Below, one piece after another: positions 23,491 through 33,024 of a stretch of DNA of 64,000 nt (within the stretch, counting starts at the first letter, position 1; each line of letters opens with the position of its first letter). The stretch covers positions 37,426,501 to 37,490,500 of the forward strand of contig CM072804.1 in assembly GCA_037013495.1 (NCBI GenBank), written 5' to 3'. The DNA comes from Hippophae tibetana. Lineage: Eukaryota > Streptophyta > Magnoliopsida > Rosales > Elaeagnaceae. The notes under the pieces were generated by a model, which ran no database searches, was not told the origin of the DNA, and was given only the letters and a program-made list of their open reading frames with translations. The translations under genes and the position numbers were made by a program.

Positions 23491-25583
23491 TGATGAACGA
23501 AAACCGGCATCGCCGATTCCCGCAAATACTTTGGTTTTAATATTTATAAAACTCTCGCAAGTGCACGAATCATTTCGTAGAAAATGATAAGTATACTCCC
23601 AAGGTCGATCTAAGGAAGGAATGTATGTGGTTTTTAACTTATTATTCAACCTTTTAAAAACGAAATTAAATCCTAAACATCCTGTCACGATAGTTTGGTT
23701 TTTGTGTTCCTAATCTAATAACATAAAATAAAACATATATACAGATTAATTAAATATAATCTAAAATCATAAAAATAAACATAGATACAAATTCAAATAA
23801 TTATCTAGAAATAAACATATATACGGATTCAATAAATGTTCATGCAAATTTTTATCATTTATATTAGCGGAGTTTTTATGGATATAATAACTAAATTAAT
23901 TATGCTTGCTCATATTAACTAGGTTATTAAAGATATAAATTGACATTTTATTGATTCTCTCTTTTTTATATAAATACCACCTTTGGTGGGGTTAGATATT
24001 CTTTGTTAACTAAACAAATCAATTAACACCTATGGGTGGGGTTGATAACTAATATGCTTAATTAAATTAATTCCTTTTTCTAAGAGATTGAAAATGAACC
24101 ATTTAAATGCCACCTTTGGTGGGGTTAGACAATTTAAACATTATTCAAGGTGTCCAAATTAAACTTAAGAATTTAATTATCCGAGTACTAACTTTCAAGT
24201 TTTAAAACCACTATTGAAAACATGTTGTCAATACATTTTCACATAATAATTCTTATAAAAACTTTTGAAATAGAGTTTCACTCTAACTACCGGGCGATTG
24301 TACCAACAAATAAAAGAGCACTACTCTAAATTAGACCGGATAACTAAACCTTAAAATCTAATTTTCGGGTTTAAGTTTGTAATGAAAAATAATATATTTC
24401 TCTCTAACATTCTTAATATAAAATCTTGAATAAAAACAAAATCAATTCATTTTAAAGATTTTTACCTATTTAATATTTCGCAAGCATAACAACGTCGTTA
24501 TTACATCATTTTTACTAAACAGCTAGCATAGTTAAATTTAACCACAGACAAGTTGAATATAACATGTAAGAATAAAGCATAAAAATAACTGTAAAGAAAA
24601 TAAAATCCTTACAGAACTTCGACGCTATTCCCGTTGCTAGAAAACCTCCGAGCGGAATTTGCACTTCCATATATTGAATCAAAAATCTAAATTATTACAA
24701 AAACATTACAAGTTCCTCTCAAAAAGAGAAGAACACTAAACCTAAGAGAATTGAACTAAAAACTAAGAGAAAAACTAAGAAAAGCTTAGAAAGAAACTAA
24801 GAGAAACTAAAAACTAAGAAATGAGAGAAAGAAAGAAGAGAGAAGTGAGTTTTGAAGGTGTGATTTGAAGTGAATGGAAGGGGGGTATTTATAGGTGAGG
24901 ATGGAGAGAAAAAATGAGTAAAAAAATGTTAAAAAAATATTAAAAAATGTAAAAACGCGTATTGGACTTGCTGATGTCATCAATGACGTCAGCATGACGT
25001 CACAGGGGCGGCTGCACGTGAAAAATGGGGCGAAAACGCGTTGGGCGCGCGGATGGGCGGCTGCTGGGCGCTGCGCGCGCGCGCTGGGGCTGTCGCTGCG
25101 CGCAGCTCGGCGCGCGTGAACAGTGCCAGCGCGCTGCGTTGCGCGCAGCTGGGCATGCCAGCGCGCGCGGGCGCGCGCGGGATGGGGTGCTGGGGCGCGC
25201 TGGGGCGCGCGCGGCTGGGCGCTGGGGCGCGCGCGGCTGGGCGCTGGGGCGCTGGGCTGCGCGCACGGCCGGGCTGCGACGCGCGATTTCCGTCTTTTTG
25301 ACATTTTTGACCTTTTCGACCCATTTCGTCCGATTTTTCCATGTTTGTTGACCTTTTCTCACTTATTTATTGATATATTTGTGATGTATTGCTTCAAATA
25401 TTCCTCTTTAAGTCTTTACATTGCGTTTTTAAGCCAAAATACCTGAAAAACAATAAAAATACCCGTGATTCCGAAAAAGACAAATTTATATAAATATATG
25501 ATAAAACATATAAATATATGTATTTTTAATCAATTAAGGTACATAAAATCATGGTTATTTTAGTGCTTTTTGAGCACTCATCA
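23491..25583 (-). repeat. 3' LTR of the full-length Athila
   Basis: 2,093 bp, TGATGAACG...GCACTCATCA on the plus strand. Relative to the 5' LTR it has one extra copy of a 22-bp GC-rich unit near 25200-25250 and two visible substitutions (near 23877 and 25188). In sense orientation it contains a GC-rich island, G-box, TGACGTCA pair, TATA box (24886-24893), then three copies of a CCACCAAAGGTGG-type hairpin downstream. The overlapping Arg/Ala-rich ORFs on both strands at 24807-25446 come from GC composition and are not genes. Confidence 0.97.
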
Positions 25584-25595
25584 CAACCCCCAACC
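25584..25595 (-). other. Polypurine tract of the full-length Athila
   Basis: Minus-strand GGTTGGGGGTTG directly before the TG of the 3' LTR. Equivalent tracts precede the LTRs at 1991 and 9663. Confidence 0.9.
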
Positions 25596-27441
25596 AGCTT
25601 CTTGCTAGTCTCTTAGCAAGAGAAGCGATAAAAGCTAAAAATTAAACTATCCTAAATCACTTTCGTGGATTGAAACGGTTGCATTTAGCCTATGCAACAA
25701 GCCGTTAAACCCCTAGGTTGCCCTAGTGGACGAGTTTGAGTCTCGTGAGGGTTTTCAGTAATGATACCCACAAACATTGAACTAAATGTAAAGATAAAAA
25801 CAATCAAATCAAAAATTAAAATTACAACACAATCAAAAATTAATTTAAGAGTAAAAGAACACAACATATCACAAAAATATCTCATACTTTTTAATGTCTT
25901 TTAAGATCATAATTGAAATCTCAAGCATAAGTTATTTTAATCTCTTTAAACAATCATGATTTTATTATAATAATTAGTCGAAAATCATTTTCATATTTCA
26001 TTTCAAAAATGTATCAATTTAATTTTACCCAATTTCAGTGTCATGAATCAGTATTCGCTTCGACTCTATTCCTCACAAGTCAATACTCTCAAAGCACTGA
26101 ATCCTATGGGTTCAAACACTCATACTAATTTATATGCGAAAGAGTTGATGTATAGAAATGAACTAATATGTTCGCATATGTATAAAGAATAAAGGCTCAA
26201 AGTGTTATTTTAACATTGATCTCATGAAAGGAATCGAATGTATAAATTATAAAGATATCATATACAAAAATTATTTTCATGCATAAATCAAACTCATTAA
26301 GAAAGAATTTCAAGATATATGCTTTAACAAATGAAGAAATTGCAATGACTTTTTAGGGAATTACTTCCTATATCTTTCTTTTGTAATTAGCCTTTACTCA
26401 CAACTTTGTAGGCAATGTGGGTCATAGTATGTAGATGATACTATTTTTTATCTCTCTATTTTTTTTTTTTTTTTTTCTGTAGATATTTTTCAATATATGT
26501 ATTTTTTTAGAGAGTCAACCCATGTACAGATTGTACATTTTTTTGGATTTTGGTGAGTGGTTAATTTTGTGTCTTTTCTGTTTGATCTCGGTTTAGGTAA
26601 CCCCAGATATGTCTTTTTGTTTTTGTAGCAGTCATGCATGAATGAGATATAAGCATATACTATCAATTTCTACTCAAATCGTTTAATCTAAACGAAAAAT
26701 AATAATAAAAAATATATGATACTCTATTAAGATGAAAAAAATTCATACATTCAATGCTAATACCTATAGAGATCATCTAAACTTTTTGAATAAATAAGAA
26801 ATGTGTTTGGAGTAGAAAAAATATATATTTCACTCTGAATAAAAGAAATTAGGCTCAAATTATATCTCACAAGGGTAGTCTCCACTAAAACAAAATTCAT
26901 AAATACCGATTTTGGGTTTAATCTAATTTCCACATTTTATCAAGAAATACTAGTTATGACAAAAACTAACTAATTATCAAAAATAATTACACAATATTTC
27001 ATGATATGTTTTCAAAAATTAATCTAACAGTACCAAAGACTTAACTATTTACTTAAATTTGATTTAAAGAAATGATAAATTTTTGTGAGAATTTTTTTTA
27101 TTTTTTTATTTTTATATATATAGCATGGTAACTTTTCACCACCCCCAACCTAGAATTTACATTGTCCTCAATGTAACAACTGCAAATTAAAGATAAAGAG
27201 AAAAGAGGAGAAAGATTACCTATTTCTTGAGAATGTGTAAGTAGTAATGAAGAAATGCAGGTGCATCCATCATATTCATCATTAAAATGTATACAGACAG
27301 ATCGCTGTGAACTCTTAACATCTCAACAAATATTTTAGTTTTAACAAATTTAAAAATTATTCACATACAAGTAAACTAAAATAAACAATAAAATTAAGTA
27401 AATAAAACAAATAACAATAAAAAAAAAAAATACCTAACATG
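25596..27441 (-). other. Long 3' noncoding region of the full-length Athila
   Basis: About 1.85 kb between pol and the polypurine tract. No ORF above 66 codons and no env-like, transmembrane or coiled-coil coding sequence. Much of it is shared with the old copies at 8260-9650, 1541-1990 and 13700-14090. It includes the short inverted repeat ATGTACA/TGTACAT near 26523 and a T18 run at 26459-26476 (A-rich in sense). Confidence 0.8.
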
Positions 27442-27488
27442 ATGGGTTGCCTCCCATCCAGCGCTTAGTTTAACGTCTTAGCAAGACG
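27442..27488 (-). other. Two-hairpin motif after the pol stop codon
   Basis: Thirteen bases after the stop (sense), a 17-bp inverted repeat ACGTCTT/AAGACGT with a 3-nt loop (27473-27489) is followed by ATGGG...CCCAT with a 6-nt loop (27442-27457). The same pair in the same order follows the extra gag at 32926-32975 and survives in damaged form near 14098-14150. Confidence 0.7.
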
Positions 27489-27501
27489 TATCTTTTTGGT
27501 G

Positions 27502-30500
27502 CTAAGGGTTACTCAGCCAAACGCAATCCATTTCAGCAATGTTGTTTGGTTCTTCCACATAAGGCTTGACACGATGGCCATTAACTTTGAACGTTTTTTG
27601 TGTCTTGGAGTCCAATAGTTCTACTACTCCATGTTCAGATACCTGAACTATTTTGAATGGTCCATCCCATCTTGATCTTAGCTTTCCTGGAAACAATCTC
27701 AAACGAGAGTTAAATAAAAGAACTTTCATTCCAGGGTGAAGAGTCTTAGGAACTAGCCTCTTGTCATGATAGCGCTTAGTACGCTCCTTGTATAATTTGG
27801 CATTCTCATAGGCTTCATTCCTAATTTCTTCCAACTCATGAAGCTGGAGTACTCGTTTTTCACCTGCTTTATCTAAATCCATGTTTAGCTCTTTAATTGC
27901 CCAATAAGCCTTGTGTTCAAGTTCAACTGGAAGGTGGCACGCTTTCCCAAAGATTAACCGATAAGGGCTCATCCCAATAGGTGTTTTGTAAGCGGTGCGG
28001 TATGCCCATAAGGCATCATTTAACTTAAATGCCCAATCCTTCCTTGAAGGACGCACAGTGCGTTCCAGTATTCCCTTGATTTTCCTATTACTTACTTCCA
28101 CTAATCCGGAAGTTTGAGGATGATATGGAGTAGCTACCTTATGTGTGATGTTGTACTTGTTTAGTACTCCATCAAAGAGTTTGTTACAAAAATGGCTACC
28201 TCCATCACTTATTATAGCTCTAGGCGTTCCGAACCTACTGAATATGAAATCTTTCAAGAATTTCACAACAACATTAGCATCATTGGTTTTGGTGGGGATA
28301 GCTTCTACCCACTTGGACACATAATCCACAGCAACCAAAATGTATTGAAAACCATTAGATGGGGGAAAAGGACCCATAAAGTCAATCCCCCATACGTCAA
28401 AGAGTTCAACAACTAAATTAGATGTCAAAGGCATTTCATCTCTTTTGCTTATGTTTCCTGTTCTTTGACATCTATCACATTGTGCACAAAACATATGAGC
28501 ATCTTTAAAAAGAGTGGGCCAAAAGAATCCAGACTGTAATATCTTACGGGCTGTCTTTTCTCCTCCAAAATGACCCCCACAATGAAGTTCATGACAAAAA
28601 GTCAGAATGCTCTTATGTTCTTCTTCAGGTACACATCTCCGGATGACTTGATCTTGACCAATCTTGTATAAATAAGGGTCATCCCAGAAATAGTCCTTAA
28701 TAGTTTTGAAAAACCTTTTCTTTTCCTGATATGAAGTGTTAGGTCGCAAAACACCAGTGGCAAGATAGTTTACAATATCAGCGTACCATGGGTTCGGACC
28801 TATGAAAAATAACTGTTCATCAGGAAAGGTTTCAACTATATCGTCATTACTCTCATCTTTAAGAGAATTAAAGTCAGAAATCAACCTAGACAAATGGTCA
28901 GCTACTAAGTTTTCACTGCCTTTCTTATCCTTGATTTCTAGGTCAAATTCTTGTAAGAGTAAGACCCACCTGATTAATCTTGGCTTGGCATTTGGTTTAC
29001 TCAATAGGTATCTTAAAGCAGCATGATCAGAATGCACAATCACTTTAGATCCTACTAAATAAGACCGAAATTTGTCTAAAGAGAATACTATAGCCAAGAA
29101 TTCCTTTTCAGTGGTGGTGTAATTCATCTGGGCATCATTGAGTGTTTTGCTAGCATAGTAGATGACATGTAAACGCTTTTCCACTCTTTGTCCCAGGACT
29201 GCTCCTATTGCATAATCAGAAGCGTCACACATTATTTCAAAGGGTAAAGACCAGTTTGGTGCCATTATAACAGGGGTAGATGTGAGTTTATCTTTCAAGG
29301 TATTAAAGGAAGTAAGGCAGTCATTGTTGAAATCAAAATCAGCATCTTTGGATAGCAAGTTACATAATGGATGACTTATTTTAGAGAAATCTTTAATAAA
29401 TCGTCTGTAGAATCCTGCATGTCCCAAGAAGCTTCTTATCCCCTTCACAGATGTAGGGGGAGGTAGTTTGGATATCAATTCAACTTTTGCCTTATCAACT
29501 TCAATACCCTTGTTTGAAATTATATGTCCTAAAACTATCCCTTGTTGAACCATAAAATGACTTTTCTCCCAACTAAGGGTTAGATTGCATTCAATGCATC
29601 TTTCTAAAACCAAAGTCAATTTATGTAAGCAATCATCAAATGAGTTCCCAAAGACAGAGAAATCGTCCATGAAAATCTCAATGAATTTTTCCACCATGTC
29701 CGAGAAAATGGATATCATGCATCTCTGGAACGTGGCAGGGGCATTGCATAACCCAAATGGCATTCTGCGAAAAGCAAATGTCCCAAAAGGACATGTAAAT
29801 GTGGTCTTTTCCTGATCTTCTGGTGCTATGGGTACTTGATAATATCCAGACAGTCCATCCAAAAAACAGTAAAATTCGTGCCCAGCTAATCTTTCCAACA
29901 TTTGATCAATGAATGGAAGAGGAAAGTGATCCTTTTTCGTATATAAATTTAGTTTCCTAAAATCTATACACATTCTCCATCCAGTGATTATTCTAGTGGG
30001 CACTAATTCACTTTTGTCATTTTTAACAACTGTTATCCCAGATTTCTTTGGTACCACATGCACTGGACTAACCCACTTACTATCTGCAATAGGGTAGATA
30101 ATCCCTTCTTCTAATAATTTAAGAATTTCCTTCTTAACTACCTCTTGCATGTTTGGGTTTAGTCTTCTTTGGGCCTCTCGTACAGGTTTAGCACCGTCCT
30201 CCAAGTTGATCTTGTGCATACACATTGTTGGACTAATGCCTCTTATATCCCCTATACTCCAACCTATAGATTTCTTAAACTGTTTAAGCACTTTGATGAG
30301 TTCCTTTTCTTGTGGTTTGGTCAAGGTTGAAGAAATTATCACTGGATAAGTTTCCCCTTCTCCCAAAAACACATATTTTAAGTGCTCAGGTAAGTCTTTG
30401 AGTTCAAGTTCAGGTGGATTGGCCTCTTTAATAGATGAAGAACTGGGTAGATTTAAAAGTGTACTAGATTTTGTCATCACTTCATTATTGTCTAGTTGTT

Positions 30501-32673
30501 CAAGGTACCCCTTTATTTCCTCATCTACATCTTCTTCAACCTTTTCAAGTGTAAGAACGGTTTCAAGCTTGTCTTCTATTCTGGTTCGGAAAAAGGTGTT
30601 TTGGACAAGATTATCCAAAGGATCAACATCGAATATTTCATCGATGGCAGAAATAGAAGGGAAAGGTGAAGAATCAAAAACTTTAAAATGAACAGTCTCT
30701 CCTAAGACTGTCATTGTCAAATTTCCATTTTGGACATCAATAATAGTTTTAGTAGTTGCCATAAATGGTCTACCAAGCAATATTGTGTGCTCTCTGTCCA
30801 ATGCTGGATTTTCTTGCATATCCAGAACCACAAAGTCAACAGGTATTATCAGTTTGTCTACCTGTACCAAAACATCCTCAACTATTCCCTCTGGATATTT
30901 AAGAGATCTATCTGCAAGTTGAAGGGACATAGTTGTGGGTTTTAAATCCCCTAGATTGAGTTGTAAGAATATAGAGTAGGGCATCAAATTTATACTAGCA
31001 CCTAAATCAAGCATTGCTTTAGCAACCTTCTTATCCCCCATAGTTATGTTTATAATAAAACTTCCAGGGTCTTTCAACTTAGGGGGTAGTTTGTGCTGAA
31101 GTACAGCGCTAGAAATTTCTGATACTACTACTCGTTCATTCTGTTCATACCTCCTTTTCTTAGTGTTCAATTCTTTGAAAAACTTGGCATATGAGGGCAC
31201 ATTCATGATCACTTCTAATAGTGGTAAATTGATATTTACTTTAGAGAGCATATTAAAAAGATCATTGAATTGCTTATCTTGTTTGGATTCTTTCAACCGG
31301 TGGGGAAAAGGTACTTGTATCTGGTGTGGTTCTGTTGTCTTTTGAATTTTGGGGGTGTCAGATGACCCCCCAATGAGTTTTTCAGAAGGCTTGTTAAGTT
31401 TAACACTTGTCTCTCCTTTTTGCGAGATTAGAATATCGCCTTCTTTGTTACCGGAACTACAAGGTAGATTGTTAGAGATTTCAGGTAAACTGGTATTGAC
31501 TACCTTACCACTTCGAAGGGTTCTAACATCCTTTGCTTGTTCTGGTTGACTGGGCAACTTTCCTGGTTCTTTCTTTTGCATTTGTTCAGCCAGTTGCCCA
31601 ACTTTAGATTCAATCCTTTTAACCGAAGCCTCCATGGTGTTCAACCTTTGATTAGTCATCAATTGGTTGTCACGACTAACTTGAATAAAAGCATTCAAGC
31701 TATCTTCTAAGGTTGGCTTAAAAGATTGGCTTGGTGGGTAAGGGTGGTTGTTATCTGACCTTAGTGTTGGATATTGGGTGTAGGCTGGGTGATTATAGGT
31801 GTTTGGATGATATCTTTGAAAAGATTGAACTTCCTCTATGGCATCGACACTAGAATCACAAGTATTTGAACAATTATGAGTACCATGCCCAATTGAACAA
31901 CACACTTCACATACCTCTTGATTTGAAATTTGGTGAGAAGTGAGGAATTTCACTTGTTTAGTCAATTCAGCAAGTTGCAAGGTTATCTCATTATCAGAGC
32001 CGACTTCATTGACCTTTGCTTTCCTTCTACCACCTCTTTGTTGGGAATTAGAACCCAACAGCTCATAAAGATTATAGGTTTCCTCTGCGGTCTTTTCTCC
32101 TACAGCACCTCCAGCAGCATTATCAACCATGTATTGACTCTGTAGTGTCAATCCATCATAAAAGAATTGGTTTTGTAGCTGTAAGGGAAAGCTATGATTT
32201 TGACATTGAATGAAAAGGAGTTTGAATCGTTCCCAAGCTTCATGAAAGGGCTCTTCATTCATTTGAGAAAATGTTGCTATCTTTTTTCTTAGATCAACAG
32301 TCTTTTGATGGGAATAGAACCTACCCATAAAAATTTCATAGACTGCCTCCCAAGTTTTAAGAGAACCTGACTGTAGAGTAATGAACCATGACCAAGCTTT
32401 ATCTTTGAGAGTGTAAGGAAAACACCTCATCCTAAGTTGATCTTCATTAATTGCATGTAGTGGAAAGGTTTGGACAATAGCATAGAATTCTCGAATGAAA
32501 TGCAAAGGGTCTTCATTAGGGATACCGTAAAAGGAAGGCAACAAAGAATAATGAATCTTTTTCAATTCATAATTCCTTGCAGCCTCTTGTAATTGGATAC
32601 CGGAAGTTACATTGCCAATGATTGGCATTGTATATTCTTTCATCTTTTTCCGCCTATCTTCAGCATCTCCCAT
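27502..32673 (-). CDS. Athila gag-pol polyprotein, intact (1,723 aa)
   Basis: Encodes capsid/nucleocapsid, protease, reverse transcriptase, RNase H and integrase in one uninterrupted frame. Gag is at about residues 15-400 ([33 protein letters not shown]), with a canonical CX2CX4HX4C zinc knuckle ([14 protein letters not shown], about 253-266). Protease motif [10 protein letters not shown] is at about 553. RT (about 870-1060) has [10 protein letters not shown] and catalytic FMDD near 998. RNase H (about 1145-1260) has MCDAS and VHSDHAAL. The integrase HHCC domain starts [11 protein letters not shown] near 1359; core Asp in GIDFMGPF (about 1429), Asp in ISDGGSHF and Glu in GLVEVSNRK (about 1525) are all present. 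No chromodomain. The start AACCATGGG has A at -3 and G at +4, a strong plant context. It begins 351 nt downstream of the extra gag stop codon, so its translation from the genomic RNA needs explaining. Every key catalytic residue I checked is present. Confidence 0.97.
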   Translation of the reverse strand: MGDAEDRRKKMKEYTMPIIGNVTSGIQLQEAARNYELKKIHYSLLPSFYGIPNEDPLHFIREFYAIVQTFPLHAINEDQLRMRCFPYTLKDKAWSWFITLQSGSLKTWEAVYEIFMGRFYSHQKTVDLRKKIATFSQMNEEPFHEAWERFKLLFIQCQNHSFPLQLQNQFFYDGLTLQSQYMVDNAAGGAVGEKTAEETYNLYELLGSNSQQRGGRRKAKVNEVGSDNEITLQLAELTKQVKFLTSHQISNQEVCEVCCSIGHGTHNCSNTCDSSVDAIEEVQSFQRYHPNTYNHPAYTQYPTLRSDNNHPYPPSQSFKPTLEDSLNAFIQVSRDNQLMTNQRLNTMEASVKRIESKVGQLAEQMQKKEPGKLPSQPEQAKDVRTLRSGKVVNTSLPEISNNLPCSSGNKEGDILISQKGETSVKLNKPSEKLIGGSSDTPKIQKTTEPHQIQVPFPHRLKESKQDKQFNDLFNMLSKVNINLPLLEVIMNVPSYAKFFKELNTKKRRYEQNERVVVSEISSAVLQHKLPPKLKDPGSFIINITMGDKKVAKAMLDLGASINLMPYSIFLQLNLGDLKPTTMSLQLADRSLKYPEGIVEDVLVQVDKLIIPVDFVVLDMQENPALDREHTILLGRPFMATTKTIIDVQNGNLTMTVLGETVHFKVFDSSPFPSISAIDEIFDVDPLDNLVQNTFFRTRIEDKLETVLTLEKVEEDVDEEIKGYLEQLDNNEVMTKSSTLLNLPSSSSIKEANPPELELKDLPEHLKYVFLGEGETYPVIISSTLTKPQEKELIKVLKQFKKSIGWSIGDIRGISPTMCMHKINLEDGAKPVREAQRRLNPNMQEVVKKEILKLLEEGIIYPIADSKWVSPVHVVPKKSGITVVKNDKSELVPTRIITGWRMCIDFRKLNLYTKKDHFPLPFIDQMLERLAGHEFYCFLDGLSGYYQVPIAPEDQEKTTFTCPFGTFAFRRMPFGLCNAPATFQRCMISIFSDMVEKFIEIFMDDFSVFGNSFDDCLHKLTLVLERCIECNLTLSWEKSHFMVQQGIVLGHIISNKGIEVDKAKVELISKLPPPTSVKGIRSFLGHAGFYRRFIKDFSKISHPLCNLLSKDADFDFNNDCLTSFNTLKDKLTSTPVIMAPNWSLPFEIMCDASDYAIGAVLGQRVEKRLHVIYYASKTLNDAQMNYTTTEKEFLAIVFSLDKFRSYLVGSKVIVHSDHAALRYLLSKPNAKPRLIRWVLLLQEFDLEIKDKKGSENLVADHLSRLISDFNSLKDESNDDIVETFPDEQLFFIGPNPWYADIVNYLATGVLRPNTSYQEKKRFFKTIKDYFWDDPYLYKIGQDQVIRRCVPEEEHKSILTFCHELHCGGHFGGEKTARKILQSGFFWPTLFKDAHMFCAQCDRCQRTGNISKRDEMPLTSNLVVELFDVWGIDFMGPFPPSNGFQYILVAVDYVSKWVEAIPTKTNDANVVVKFLKDFIFSRFGTPRAIISDGGSHFCNKLFDGVLNKYNITHKVATPYHPQTSGLVEVSNRKIKGILERTVRPSRKDWAFKLNDALWAYRTAYKTPIGMSPYRLIFGKACHLPVELEHKAYWAIKELNMDLDKAGEKRVLQLHELEEIRNEAYENAKLYKERTKRYHDKRLVPKTLHPGMKVLLFNSRLRLFPGKLRSRWDGPFKIVQVSEHGVVELLDSKTQKTFKVNGHRVKPYVEEPNNIAEMDCVWLSNP

Positions 32674-32795
32674 GGTTGTTTGTAGTTGAAAATGATCCTC
32701 CTCCTATTGTGTATCAACATTTTGCTTTTAGTAGATATCTCTAAGAAATATGTATAACTTGATAAAACGTAAAAGCAAAAAGTGCAAGGAACCTA

Positions 32796-32798
<3 letters not shown>

Positions 32799-32830
<32 letters not shown>
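32799..32830 (-). repeat. Sense-strand A32 tract after the extra gag
   Basis: Thirty-two consecutive T on the plus strand, A32 in sense. AATAAA occurs in sense at 32888-32893 and 32871-32876, 40-60 nt upstream of the tract, which is the geometry of a cleavage/polyadenylation site followed by a poly(A) tail. The leader also holds long sense A runs (34722-34746, 34830-34857), so a tail origin is not proven. Confidence 0.9.
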
Positions 32831-32837
<7 letters not shown>

Positions 32838-32925
32838 AGCGAATGGACAGAATTTTTGAAACAAACGAATTTTATTTCATCTAAATTTTTATTACACGCA
32901 AACTAAAACAAAGGAAAATACAATA

Positions 32926-32975
32926 ATGGGTGACCTCCCATACAGGACTAAAATTTAGCGTCTTCTAGTAAGACG
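32926..32975 (-). other. Two-hairpin motif after the extra gag stop codon
   Basis: In sense order CGTCTT/AAGACG with a 5-nt loop (32959-32975), then ATGGG/CCCAT with a 6-nt loop (32926-32941). Loops and intervening bases differ from the motif after pol (27442-27488) but the stems are kept. It lies about 50 nt downstream of the stop codon. Confidence 0.7.
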
Positions 32976-33024
32976 TTGCTTGGAGATTGCAGAATGAAAA
33001 ACTCAATGTCTCCTCTTCATTGAA

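Noticed and set aside
24807..25446. Many overlapping Arg/Ala/Pro-rich ORFs on both strands, repeated at 36554-37171 and in weaker form at 21507-21751, 39217-39608, 45436-45947, 59511-59873
   Set aside because: They exist in several frames at once only because the GC-rich LTR island has few stop codons; frames are not conserved between copies and no domain is recognisable.
28192..32145. Series of 60-97 codon plus-strand ORFs across the gag-pol gene
   Set aside because: Antisense shadows of the intact 1,723-codon minus-strand ORF.
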